The notes under the pieces are model-generated. The model was given only the letters and a program-made list of their open reading frames with translations. It had not been told where the DNA came from and did no database searches. From Alphaproteobacteria bacterium (GTDB lineage Bacteria; Pseudomonadota; Alphaproteobacteria; Micavibrionales; SZUA-601), in contig QKJH01000080.1 in assembly GCA_003250865.1 (NCBI GenBank), forward strand, positions 1 to 21,521: DNA of 21,521 bases, in the 5' to 3' direction. Within the stretch, counting starts at the first letter, position 1; every line of letters starts with the position of its first letter. Below are positions 12,615 through 21,118 of the stretch, one piece after another. The position numbers and the translations under genes are program-made.

Positions 12615-15554
12615 TTACCTGCGCCCAACATACCAATCGTCGTATGCCGAACCACTTATATGAATTGAATTTGTAACTGATTCGGATATTGCCATGCCGG
12701 AGGGCGTCCAGCAGTCGGACTTAATCACCTTGACCGTATAATTTCCGTCAGGATAATAAAGCGGGGTAAAATGCACTTTGCCGTAGCTTCCGTTTATCGG
12801 AAGATACCAATAGGAACCGCCCCTGTCCAGCGTCCGGCATTTGCCGCTTGCGTAAGCATAATTGTATTCGGGGAATAACGCACAGCCGTACTGCGCTCCG
12901 GTATATGCGTCTGAAGAAGGTATCAGATAACCGGATACAGAAACCAGCGCATTATAGGCTTGCAGGGAAATACCGTAACCGGATTTCATTGTCCAAACGC
13001 TGCCGTTCTGTGTTGCCGTAGCGCCCGTTGCCGGAGTAATGGAATTGGTGCCATCTGCATAAATTCCAATGCCATAATAATTGCGGACAAAGCTGCTGCC
13101 ATTATAACTGTATTCCCACCATGTCGCGTATCCGGTTTTGTTGGACGGTGAGGAAGGTGGCGAAAAACCTGTTGGCGCGGCGCTTTCAAATTGCGTGTCA
13201 GGCGTTTCATAGTAGAAATACGGCATCGTGGAATATGACCGAGATACGAGATTGTAATACACACCGTTTTGAAATACGTCGGCCATTATCGTCACATTCC
13301 CATAATTCAATCCTGTGGGAACGCTCCATTTAAAATAGACAAGATTCATATCGTTACCGGGAACAACGGCCTGCGTTTTTGTTGCCGTTGTAATGAGTGA
13401 GCCGTTCAGCCTATATACCCGAAAACGAACTGTGATCTGGTCAGAGGGCGTGTAGTTATCGCGGTAGGTGTTGTTCAACCAATAGCTTGTGATAACGCTT
13501 GTGGCTTCACGGTAGGTTGCATTCGGCGCAATCGGAATAAGCTGTAACGGATGGTTTACCTTGCAAGTCAGGGTAAGGGCATTGTTCGTGCCGTTTGATT
13601 CGTAGCTGGTATTGTAAATTCCCAAGCTCTCAAGGTAAACCCCTCCCCAAATGGAAATACTGCGCTGATTTGGTACTTCAAAAGAATAGCCGTTTACATT
13701 AATCGTACCATTTGCGGGAATGGCGTATATGCCAGGAATCTGTGTGCGGTCATTGTTGTAACCGTTGATATAGACGGTGCAAGAGGTATTATTTCGGTAG
13801 GTGTACTGCACCGTGACCTTTTGACCGGCTTCAAGGCTTTGGGGATCGAGGTAATATCCACTTTCACCAATTAGCCGGATTTGTGTCAGAGCGACATCCG
13901 CTTTTACCATCGGAATATCAATCCACTTATCTTCTTGAGTACGGTTTACATCACTTGTCCAATGCGTCCATAAAAAGAAAGGAATACGGTTTGCGCCGTT
14001 TGTGTTGGCACTGTTGTCGGGGACGGTAATCAACCCCAAATCGCTGTATTTTTTATAGGGCGAACCATTTTTAATTCCGGCTGAATCAACATACAAGTCA
14101 GAATCGCCCGTGCTGCTGTTCCAAACCTTTACTCTGCTCCATGCGCCATTTTTCCACTGATACATGGCTCCGCGTAAATGGTTATAGGAAGTCCATGAAT
14201 TTTCAGAGGTATAGGTGTACTCTGCGCGGACGCGCTGGCCTGCGTAAACTACGCCGGAACCACCGCCGTCACCTTTGTAAGCTGACATTGTTCCGGTAAT
14301 GTCGTACATCGAAATTTGGTAACGGTTAATTTTCGGACGAATAGGAACGTAAAAGGATTTTTCCGCGCCCCATTTGAGAACACTTCCTCCTGAATCAATC
14401 CAGTCAACACGCGCTTTTACGGTATAAGAGCTTCGCCCGGAATCTACCTTTGTCGGGGAAAGGGATACGTCATACCAAGTGTTGTTGTTGGAATAAACGT
14501 TACGGGAGGTCGAACCGCCGCCGTCGATCCATACGGTTTGCCTCACATAACAATTTTCACTTTCAGACGGGAAGTTTACTGCAAACCAAACGGTATCGTT
14601 CAAGATCGGATAGCCGTTTGCATAGGTGTAGTTATTGAAGGATGAACCGTTTGACTTTCCATAATAGAAACTGCGGTCAGATTTCGAGCCTTTCCATACT
14701 TCACAGATATTGATGCTTAGGTTAGGTGAAAAGTCCGGTTTGGTTTCGGTGTAGGCAATGCCGACGCCGTACCCTTTGTTGATGATATTATAAAAGGTCG
14801 CGCGCGAAGTGAGCGCGCCGACGCCCGACCACAACCCCTGACCGTCAGGCGTATACAGTGAGTTCGGGTAATGTTTGTTTGTATAGCTGGAGATGAAGCC
14901 CCAGCTTGCACTTGTGGAGCTTGACCCGCCGTCACTGTTTACCCCAAGAATATATTTGCCGTAAATCGCCAGCTCCGTTGTGGTAACGCTGTGATAGGTT
15001 CCTTGCAGACGGACATCATAAAGCGGCTCCACAAGCACTTTATCACCATTTTTAAGATTGCTGACATCCCCGACACCAAGGGTAGATAAAATGCGATTCA
15101 GGTTGTTATGATTTGACTGCCAGTTATTCATGCCGCCCGGCGTCGGAAGCCCGGAGGCAAAGCCCATATCCGCTTCCTTGTAACAGTTGGTTGTGTTTTT
15201 ACTGGTGCCAAAACCGCTGTTTTGGTTGTTGATAAACTGCTTTTTATTATATTTCACCGTGAATTTGTATGCGGAGCTGTATTCCATATTGCCGTAGGTG
15301 GTATTCCGAAAAACATCAATAACCTTGCTGCCCTTGTTGTTCCCGGATTTATCCACTACGCTGAAACGATAGCCCAGGCAGTTGTCATCCGTCGTTCTCA
15401 CCGCATAGCCGTTTGGCCCTGCGGGAGAACCGCCGCCACCGCCGCCCGATGAACTGCCGTCCCATTGCAGGGCAAAGACATTCAGAGAAAAACCGGAAAT
15501 GATAAAACAGATAATCAGCAGCGTTGAAAGCCACTTGAAAAGCTTATTTTTCAT
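12615..15554 (-). CDS. Large secreted beta-rich protein of the Tad locus (979 aa)
   Basis: The ATG at 15552-15554 (AAAGGA 6 bases upstream) gives a typical signal peptide: KNK, a hydrophobic core (LLIICFIISGFSL) and a likely cleavage after NVFA (residue 28). A Gly/Ser-rich stretch follows. The mature protein is rich in Asn, Ser, Thr, Tyr, Gly and Trp, typical of extracellular beta-sandwich proteins. I see four CARDB/Ig-like segments, at about 318-385, 435-500 (VVYAGQRVRAEYTYTSENSW), 575-650 (LEAGQKVTVQYTYRNN) and 698-770 (SDQITVRFRVYRLNG). The C-terminus ends SGSAYDDWYVGRR, with no LPXTG sorting motif or membrane anchor. It is the last gene of the Tad block, so it may be a Tad-exported adhesin, pilus-associated or mating-pair surface protein; this is inference. 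The in-frame TTG and ATG further upstream lie in the terminator and lack good ribosome sites. Confidence 0.82.
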   Translation of the reverse strand: MKNKLFKWLSTLLIICFIISGFSLNVFALQWDGSSSGGGGGGSPAGPNGYAVRTTDDNCLGYRFSVVDKSGNNKGSKVIDVFRNTTYGNMEYSSAYKFTVKYNKKQFINNQNSGFGTSKNTTNCYKEADMGFASGLPTPGGMNNWQSNHNNLNRILSTLGVGDVSNLKNGDKVLVEPLYDVRLQGTYHSVTTTELAIYGKYILGVNSDGGSSSTSASWGFISSYTNKHYPNSLYTPDGQGLWSGVGALTSRATFYNIINKGYGVGIAYTETKPDFSPNLSINICEVWKGSKSDRSFYYGKSNGSSFNNYTYANGYPILNDTVWFAVNFPSESENCYVRQTVWIDGGGSTSRNVYSNNNTWYDVSLSPTKVDSGRSSYTVKARVDWIDSGGSVLKWGAEKSFYVPIRPKINRYQISMYDITGTMSAYKGDGGGSGVVYAGQRVRAEYTYTSENSWTSYNHLRGAMYQWKNGAWSRVKVWNSSTGDSDLYVDSAGIKNGSPYKKYSDLGLITVPDNSANTNGANRIPFFLWTHWTSDVNRTQEDKWIDIPMVKADVALTQIRLIGESGYYLDPQSLEAGQKVTVQYTYRNNTSCTVYINGYNNDRTQIPGIYAIPANGTINVNGYSFEVPNQRSISIWGGVYLESLGIYNTSYESNGTNNALTLTCKVNHPLQLIPIAPNATYREATSVITSYWLNNTYRDNYTPSDQITVRFRVYRLNGSLITTATKTQAVVPGNDMNLVYFKWSVPTGLNYGNVTIMADVFQNGVYYNLVSRSYSTMPYFYYETPDTQFESAAPTGFSPPSSPSNKTGYATWWEYSYNGSSFVRNYYGIGIYADGTNSITPATGATATQNGSVWTMKSGYGISLQAYNALVSVSGYLIPSSDAYTGAQYGCALFPEYNYAYASGKCRTLDRGGSYWYLPINGSYGKVHFTPLYYPDGNYTVKVIKSDCWTPSGMAISESVTNSIHISGSAYDDWYVGRR

Positions 15555-15576
15555 CTTTTTTCCTTTCTGCGGCATC

Positions 15577-15606
15577 AAAAAAGACCCGGAATTTTCATCC
15601 GAGTCT
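15577..15606 (-). terminator. Terminator/attenuator hairpin before the secreted-protein gene
   Basis: A 9-bp stem (15582-15590 with 15598-15606, one G-U pair) with a 7-base loop is followed on the minus strand by six T residues. It sits 19 bases after the stop of the cysteine-rich protein and about 22 bases before the next ATG. It would reduce read-through from the pilus genes into the secreted-protein gene unless antiterminated. Confidence 0.65.
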
Positions 15607-15625
15607 CTATGCCGCTATTATTATT

Positions 15626-16354
15626 TTAATGGGTATGGCACTCGTTTGCCTTTACCAATTCTCCGCAAATGGGACAGGTGAAATCAATAATCCACTTCTG
15701 ACAGGTATTGTTATCGCCGTTTCCGTTTTTCCTGCCGCAAGCCTGACAATACTCCACCGAATCCTTTTTAATATCATATTTAGGACATTTGCTTGGCGTG
15801 TAACAGGTGTTACCCCACTCGTCCACCGCGTAAAAGCTCGGACAGCTATGAGAACCGCAATACAAGCAGCCTTCATCTTCCAAGTTCAGGGTAAAGGCAT
15901 GGGTTTCCGGCCCCGCACAGTGATGGTTTGGTGAACCGCAGTTATACTTTGGAGTGCTCTCGCCACCGCCAATCTGAATGCCACCGTTGTTGTTTTCTTC
16001 TGAATCCTTTGGTGGATTGGCTTCTTTCGCAGGAGAAGCAGTTCCCTGAGCTTTTTCCCCCGTATTTTCATCTGTGGAAGAATCAGAAATCTTCTCGTCC
16101 GGCTTTAGTCCGCTTCCGTCATCAGCGATTTCGTTTCCTGCACTGACGTCTGCGGCATCAGATGAAGCTGTGCTGTCCGGTGCTTCTATCACAATATTCT
16201 GTCCGGTATCCGAAGCAGACGGCTCCGACGAAGAATTGGAAACTGACGGTTTATCCTGCATCGATATTACATAGGCAACTGATATGACGAGAAGCAAAGC
16301 GACTGTGCCGCCAATTACAGCACGCAGTCTTTTGTTTTTAAGCAGTTTTTTCAT
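15626..16354 (-). CDS. Membrane-anchored cysteine-rich extracytoplasmic protein (242 aa)
   Basis: A short basic N-terminus (MKKLLKNKRLR) precedes one transmembrane helix at about 12-31. A long Ser/Asp/Glu/Pro-rich, presumably disordered stalk covers about 33-130. The C-terminal 105 residues contain 13 cysteines (139, 146, 163, 166, 171, 184, 190, 203, 206, 218, 227, 230, 239) and several histidines, in clusters such as CLYCGSHSC, CQAC, CPIC and ECHTH that look like zinc knuckles or ribbons. Topology places this domain outside the cell, so it may bind metal or form disulfides. The ATG has GGAGGTG 5 bases upstream, and the gene follows the pilin-like gene by 13 bases. I do not recognise the family. 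Confidence 0.8.
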   Translation of the reverse strand: MKKLLKNKRLRAVIGGTVALLLVISVAYVISMQDKPSVSNSSSEPSASDTGQNIVIEAPDSTASSDAADVSAGNEIADDGSGLKPDEKISDSSTDENTGEKAQGTASPAKEANPPKDSEENNNGGIQIGGGESTPKYNCGSPNHHCAGPETHAFTLNLEDEGCLYCGSHSCPSFYAVDEWGNTCYTPSKCPKYDIKKDSVEYCQACGRKNGNGDNNTCQKWIIDFTCPICGELVKANECHTH

Positions 16355-16367
16355 GCTGCACCTCCAA

Positions 16368-16847
16368 TTAAAATTTTTCGTTAAACGAGGAATCTACCGT
16401 AACTGGGATGATTGCATACCGCACGATCTTGCCATCAAACCATATCGGGACATAAAGCGTATAAGCAAGTCGGATTTTTAGTGTGTTTTCTTTTCGGAAG
16501 GTAATGACCGGAGGCGTTATCAGGTATTTGAGGCTTCCATCATCGTTATAAGCATAAAGGTAACTTCCACTTTTTTCAAGGGTACAAAAATCGCAAAGAG
16601 CATTAACATACGCTTCACGGTCGAGAGCTTGGGTGTAATCGTTACCTTGCTTGATTGAATTATAGATTTGAATGGAGTTTTGCATGACATAGCTGTCCAA
16701 TACAATTTTTGTATTTTGTTCCGTGATTCGCACCATTGAAACGGCAGAAGCAAAGAATATAACAACCGATAGAATCATACAGACCACCACAATCATCACG
16801 CAGGGAAATATATATCCTTCGCCCCGCTTGTTTCTGAGCCTTTTCAC
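16368..16847 (-). CDS. TadE/pilin-like membrane protein with RGEGYI N-terminus (159 aa)
   Basis: A basic leader (MKRLRNKRGEGYIF) is followed by a hydrophobic helix (residues about 14-35) and a beta-rich, presumably extracytoplasmic C-terminal domain. This is the layout of Tad pseudopilins. The RGEGYI segment is shared exactly with the preceding DUF4320-like protein. A classical prepilin site would have Glu at +5 after the cleaved Gly; here Glu is at +1, so processing by a prepilin peptidase is uncertain. The GTG start at 16845-16847 has AGGTGG upstream and lies 10 bases after the previous stop. The domain contains a CDFC pair. A minor pilin or TadF-like role is inferred from context. Confidence 0.72.
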   Translation of the reverse strand: MKRLRNKRGEGYIFPCVMIVVVCMILSVVIFFASAVSMVRITEQNTKIVLDSYVMQNSIQIYNSIKQGNDYTQALDREAYVNALCDFCTLEKSGSYLYAYNDDGSLKYLITPPVITFRKENTLKIRLAYTLYVPIWFDGKIVRYAIIPVTVDSSFNEKF

Positions 16848-16857
16848 AATTCACCAC

Positions 16858-17271
16858 CTACTTCCAATATTTTTCCGAGATACCTGACCGTGTGACCGAA
16901 ACTGTAACCGGAATCTTAAAAATGCCGAGACCTTTAAGGTAGGTTTGTACGTCAATTGTTACGGTCATGGTATCGCCAAGCTGAACGCGGCGGTAGGTCG
17001 AATTGTAATACTTTTCGGCAGAGGTATAAATGCCGTAATAATAATACTGATTTAGCAGCTCGGAATCCCTGCTCCAAAAATCGCCCTCAAACGAACCGGA
17101 GTAGGTCGCTGTTTCAATCAGTTCCTCCGCGATCTGATCCATTTCCTGCTTGAGCGTGATAAAGCTGAAAATATTGATGGCCACTACAAGAATCATGACG
17201 AACACAACGACGCTGACGGCGGTATCTATATACCCTTCGCCGCGCCTTGAACACATCAGTTTTTTTATCAT
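16858..17271 (-). CDS. DUF4320-like pilin-type membrane protein (137 aa)
   Basis: MIKKLMCSRRGEGYIDTAVS is followed by a hydrophobic helix (about 15-37), a helical segment (TLKQEMDQIAEELIETATYS) and a beta-rich C-terminus with QLGDTMTVTIDV and IPVTVSVTRSGISEKYWK. This pattern matches my recollection of DUF4320 proteins, which occur next to TadB/TadC genes in clostridial elements. It probably forms part of the pilus or pseudopilus inserted by the TadB/TadC platform; no structural evidence is available here. An AGGGGGG site lies upstream of the ATG, and the gene follows TadC by 15 bases. Confidence 0.75.
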   Translation of the reverse strand: MIKKLMCSRRGEGYIDTAVSVVVFVMILVVAINIFSFITLKQEMDQIAEELIETATYSGSFEGDFWSRDSELLNQYYYYGIYTSAEKYYNSTYRRVQLGDTMTVTIDVQTYLKGLGIFKIPVTVSVTRSGISEKYWK

Positions 17272-17286
17272 ATCTTCGTACCCCCC

Positions 17287-18156
17287 TTAATTAAATAGAA
17301 TGCCGAGGGACGACATGATCTGAGCCAAAATGACCACGATATAAATCAACATAAAGCAAAACAACAGACACATAGACAGCCGCTTCACCTTGCGCGGAAT
17401 CTTCTGCGCCTTGAGCCGTAACTGCTGGCGCTGAATATCGTTGAATTTCAGCAGCAGCGACGCCCAATACATCGCGGTATCATCACCCCGCAGAACACCG
17501 ATCAGCCCACGGCATACATCGCTCATCATAGCAGAGCCGACACGCGCCTCCAGCCGGGTTAGTGCCGCTTCATAGTTGGCGCTTCTCATATCTGCGACGG
17601 TAATGTCCAACTCATGTTTTAATTCTGTTCCGGCGTTCGCCGCATAGGATTCGAGCATATACAGCACATCGCGGTTGTGCTTTAAGGTCTTATCAATCGT
17701 AAAGACAAGGCGGGGCAGCTCATATTCAATCCGATTTCTTTTGTCACGGATTCGTATGCTAACGCTTTTCGCCTCACGGCTGTAAAGGAACACCGCCATA
17801 AACAGAATAACCGGACAAAGCAGCGGAAATATGAACAGCACCGGCACGGCGAAGATGCCTACAATCGCCGCTTTTATAACGGCATTTGCTTTGAACAATT
17901 CCGGTGTAATATCCATCTGCGCGGTTTTAAGGTCAGCTTCCAGCCCAATCCGCTTGAACTCGCCCATGCGGATATGCTTTGACAGCCATACCGCGATTCC
18001 TTTCAGCCATACGTCCAGTCCGCTGGACTTTGCCTTTTGCTTTTTCGACAGGTTCAAAACCGCCTTTGAGGTTTTCATATACGGAATGTGCTTATAATCG
18101 GCAAGCATAAAAAATACTCCGATGCCGCACAGCACACCGACAATAGCCTGTAACAT
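17287..18156 (-). CDS. tadC: TadC-like type II secretion system F-domain membrane protein
   Basis: 289 residues with an N-terminal hydrophobic helix (about 1-19), a paired helical hairpin around 93-127 (AAIVGIFAVPVLFIFPLLCP), a cytoplasmic helical GspF-type domain (RNRIEYELPRLVFTIDKTLK) and a C-terminal transmembrane segment (LLFCFMLIYIVVILAQIMSS). This is the TadC layout of the inner-membrane platform that couples the CpaF motor to pilus assembly. The ATG at 18154-18156 has a perfect AGGAGGTGAT site and lies 6 bases after the TadB-like gene. Assignment as TadC rather than TadB rests on order and weak similarity. Confidence 0.78.
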   Translation of the reverse strand: MLQAIVGVLCGIGVFFMLADYKHIPYMKTSKAVLNLSKKQKAKSSGLDVWLKGIAVWLSKHIRMGEFKRIGLEADLKTAQMDITPELFKANAVIKAAIVGIFAVPVLFIFPLLCPVILFMAVFLYSREAKSVSIRIRDKRNRIEYELPRLVFTIDKTLKHNRDVLYMLESYAANAGTELKHELDITVADMRSANYEAALTRLEARVGSAMMSDVCRGLIGVLRGDDTAMYWASLLLKFNDIQRQQLRLKAQKIPRKVKRLSMCLLFCFMLIYIVVILAQIMSSLGILFN

Positions 18157-18162
18157 TTCACA

Positions 18163-19086
18163 TCACCTCCTGTACTCAATCGGCTTCGTAAACCTCTGCA
18201 TAAACAGAGCCGTAATGAGAATAACAGCGCCGCAAACACCTAGTACGATTTTACCCGGCGTCTGGAACAGCAGCGTATTGAACCATTCCCGGTTCAGCAG
18301 ATAGAGAAGAGGAATATTACCGACAACCAAGGTCACCATCATCCAATATTCATTGCGAACAGACGACAGCATGGTTTGCAGTTCACTGTTGACAATGCGC
18401 ACGTCGGTCAGCTTTGAAACCACGGGCTGCAAGGTGTCTTTAAGAACCCGGTCATCCTGACACTGGATCAGCACATCACACCATTCCCGGAATATTTCAT
18501 CATCAATTTTATCACGGAGAAGCAGCAACGCCCTTTTGATATTGGAGGATACCGCCGATATATCCCCTAAGAACGCCTGAAACACCACGCGCAGTGGAGG
18601 ACGGATATAAACGATGTTTTCCCGTACCGCCGAAAGAATATCGTCGCTGCGGATATACGAAGTCGTAATGATGGAAAGCGTGGTTTCCAGTTCCTCCTTG
18701 GTATGCTTTTCATAATAGGACAGGGTGTTTGCCGTGTAGAAGAACGGCAGCAAGGCAAATGCGACTGACAATACCGGCAGCAAAAACAGATTGTCAATCA
18801 GAACGGAAAGAATCGCGCCGCCTGTAAAAAGCACCAAAGCGGCAAAACAGACAAGCGTAAACTGCTTCGCTTTCCCAGTCGCGTCCAGCGCGGTCTTGAT
18901 ACCCATCAGCTTTTTATACAGCGGATGTTTTTTCTTGTTGCCGCGCAGGTTTCGGGCTTTATCGCGCAGGCTGCCGTTCGGGGTAATCATATTCATCAGA
19001 TCATCCGCTATCTGCTCCGGCGTCAGCTTCATTAGAAAGGCTATCGCCAATATGATCAGAACAGAGGATATAATAGAGAAAATCAA
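18163..19086 (-). CDS. tadB: TadB-like type II secretion system F-domain membrane protein
   Basis: 307 residues: an N-terminal hydrophobic helix (FSIISSVLIILAIAFLMK), two further helices at about 76-120, a cytoplasmic helical domain (including NTLSYYEKHTKEELETTLSI) and two C-terminal helices (VTLVVGNIPLLYLL and IVLGVCGAVILITALFM). It is the partner platform protein of the TadC-like product. Translation appears to start at the TTG at 19084-19086, which overlaps the CpaF stop as TTGA; a G-rich site lies about 11 bases upstream. No better ATG start exists before the first helix. The overlap argues for co-translation with CpaF. Confidence 0.78.
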   Translation of the reverse strand: MIFSIISSVLIILAIAFLMKLTPEQIADDLMNMITPNGSLRDKARNLRGNKKKHPLYKKLMGIKTALDATGKAKQFTLVCFAALVLFTGGAILSVLIDNLFLLPVLSVAFALLPFFYTANTLSYYEKHTKEELETTLSIITTSYIRSDDILSAVRENIVYIRPPLRVVFQAFLGDISAVSSNIKRALLLLRDKIDDEIFREWCDVLIQCQDDRVLKDTLQPVVSKLTDVRIVNSELQTMLSSVRNEYWMMVTLVVGNIPLLYLLNREWFNTLLFQTPGKIVLGVCGAVILITALFMQRFTKPIEYRR

Positions 19087-20396
19087 GCGTAGTCAGCCCC
19101 CTTCACAAGAAATTTATTCAACGTACTCTGCGGAACACCGTACTGCATGAGTTTACGTCGGAGATTGTCGCTCATGAGTTCCGGTTGTTCAAAGTATCCT
19201 TCGATTTTGTAGGTATCTCCGGCAAGCTCATTGTTTGTAATGTTGTATCGGAATAGGGTTCGATACTCCCGTTCACCGCTCTGTGTAATTACGCACTCGG
19301 ATATATCCATGATTTTTCTGGAGTTGTCCTCCAGCTTGTGCGCATACACAACAAGCGGAAACGCCTGCCCAGCCTGCATAAGAGAGGTTTGAAAGTTGAT
19401 CGGGAATCGCTTTTGGCAGAGCAAAGCCAAACGCATATGGGCGGCGTCTGCCGCCGACGCGTGAATGGTGGATACAATGGTATGCCCGGTCAGTGACGCT
19501 TCCACGGCGGAATAGGCTTCAAGGTCGCGCATTTCCCCGACGACCACAATGTCCGGGTTGAATCGCAGGGACGCGACAACCAAGTCCTCTTGCGTAATGT
19601 CATAGGTCGGATTGTCAGAGGGACGGGACAGCGTATGCACTACATTGTTGATGATCTGACCATCCTTAATCCGCAGAAGTGAAAGCTCACGGGAGCCGGA
19701 TTCAATCGTGAAAATACGCTTGTTATCCGGCACGGAGGTCAGCAACGCGTTTAGGAAGGTAGTCTTTCCCGATGAGGTTGCGCCCGCGACAACAAAAGAA
19801 ATACCGTAGCGCAGGCACATACACAGAAAATCGATCATTTTCTGTGTGGAATTGCCGCCGCGAACCAGCTCCTGCCGATTGACGCGGGACGGGTGTAACA
19901 AACGGATGGACACGCTGATGCCACGATCATCATCGACAAGCGGCTCCTTTAAAGCGGTGATTCTCGTATTGCCCGGCAGATGTCCCTGCGACATGGGTGT
20001 GGCGTTATCGATGATCATGCCCGAATGGTGCAATAGCCGCTTCACTATGTCGATGGCGTGTTGCGGGTTGTAAAAATGCTCGGCGGCTTTCTCAATACGT
20101 CCATCTACATAGGTGACGGCAATATCGTCCCAGCCGTTGATGTTAATTTCCTCAATTTCGTCACGGCCGAGGTATTTTGTCAGCAAGGAGTATTCCGCCA
20201 TTTCACAATAGAGCTTATCCGTCAGATTCTGAAAGGATAAGCCCTCCACCGTATAGCCCTTATCCCTCAGATACTTTTCTATATAGGTTTTTAATTGAGG
20301 AAACTTGGAGCTTTCGGTCAGCGCCGCCGCATAGTGTCCAGAGATATATTCCTGAACAGATTGCAAAAGCGGAACAAATGCAATGGATTGGCTCAT
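19083..20396 (-). CDS. cpaF: CpaF/TadA-type pilus assembly ATPase
   Basis: 437 residues from the ATG at 20394-20396. The VirB11/GspE-family ATPase core is intact: Walker A GATSSGKT (residues 205-212), acidic Walker B-type NPDIVVVGEMRD (about 279-290) and a His box GHTIVSTIHA (about 303-312). The N-terminal domain has the CpaF-type EEININGWDDIAV motif. As a cytoplasmic hexamer it should power pilus extension or secretion through the TadB/TadC platform. The start shares its A with the TAA of the CpaE-like gene (TAATG), so the two are coupled. A longer in-frame extension to 20582 lies inside the upstream gene and lacks support. Confidence 0.92.
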   Translation of the reverse strand: MSQSIAFVPLLQSVQEYISGHYAAALTESSKFPQLKTYIEKYLRDKGYTVEGLSFQNLTDKLYCEMAEYSLLTKYLGRDEIEEININGWDDIAVTYVDGRIEKAAEHFYNPQHAIDIVKRLLHHSGMIIDNATPMSQGHLPGNTRITALKEPLVDDDRGISVSIRLLHPSRVNRQELVRGGNSTQKMIDFLCMCLRYGISFVVAGATSSGKTTFLNALLTSVPDNKRIFTIESGSRELSLLRIKDGQIINNVVHTLSRPSDNPTYDITQEDLVVASLRFNPDIVVVGEMRDLEAYSAVEASLTGHTIVSTIHASAADAAHMRLALLCQKRFPINFQTSLMQAGQAFPLVVYAHKLEDNSRKIMDISECVITQSGEREYRTLFRYNITNNELAGDTYKIEGYFEQPELMSDNLRRKLMQYGVPQSTLNKFLVKGADYA

Positions 20397-21118
20397 TACG
20401 CCACCTTCTTTGCAATCGCCGCAATCTGTTTCCGGTATTTGCTGTCCGTAAGGCGCTCCGAAAGAGTACCAGTAATGACCTGCTGTTTTAAGGGACGGCT
20501 GTATGGAAGTGTAAACTGTACATTTTTGAAATGCCCGATCACTTCTTCTTTCGGCAGGTATAAATCCCTGTCCCGGACGCACAGCACCTTGAAACCTCGA
20601 TCCGCAGCGCTTTCAAACATTTCCGACTGAGAAGCATAATATGCCATGCATTTCAGGTCGGGCGTAATCATTTGTATCACACTGTCGGCTTCGTTTACCG
20701 CCATACGGGAAATGAGATCATCCGCGTCGCTAACGCAGTCAATAACCACATAATCCGCGATTTCCTTCATCGCATGGAACAGCGCCGTAATTTTATCCTC
20801 GGTGGGGCGCGGGTAGCTGAATTTGTTTTCTCCGGCTTTATATCCGAAAAAGCCGAAGTTCCGCATGGTTTTCACCGGAACAAGCTGTTTCAGCACATCC
20901 TCCTTATAGATGTCGGTTTTATCCAAAGCCTTTCCAATGGAGAACAAGTCCGAATCCTTGGAGTGCGGGAAGATAAACGCCATAGCCGGAACGCTCATAT
21001 CCGGGGAAAAGAAAATTACAGAACCCTTCTTATCGTAGTAAAGCTCCTGTGCCACCTTGAGGGAAGCTGTTGTTTTACCGCTTTCGGGAGAGCCGCAAAA
21101 GGCAATCATCTTACTCAT
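20396..21118 (-). CDS. CpaE-like P-loop ATPase of the Tad locus
   Basis: 240 residues from the ATG at 21116-21118 (GGAGGTG, 6-base spacer); a GTG three codons upstream is less well spaced. MSKMIAFCGSPESGKTTASL contains a P-loop (G9 to T16), but with Pro-Glu-Ser where MinD/ParA relatives carry the deviant KGG lysine. A Walker B-like DYVVIDCVSD follows at about residue 124. CpaE/TadZ proteins place the Tad apparatus in the cell; the same role is likely here by position between CpaB and CpaF. It overlaps the CpaB-like gene by 8 bases and the CpaF gene by 1. Confidence 0.8.
   Translation of the reverse strand: MSKMIAFCGSPESGKTTASLKVAQELYYDKKGSVIFFSPDMSVPAMAFIFPHSKDSDLFSIGKALDKTDIYKEDVLKQLVPVKTMRNFGFFGYKAGENKFSYPRPTEDKITALFHAMKEIADYVVIDCVSDADDLISRMAVNEADSVIQMITPDLKCMAYYASQSEMFESAADRGFKVLCVRDRDLYLPKEEVIGHFKNVQFTLPYSRPLKQQVITGTLSERLTDSKYRKQIAAIAKKVA

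Noticed and set aside
20397..20582. 62-residue N-terminal extension of the CpaF frame
   Set aside because: It lies wholly within the CpaE-like gene and lacks a ribosome site; the ATG at 20396 overlaps the CpaE stop as TAATG, the normal coupling, and gives standard CpaF length.
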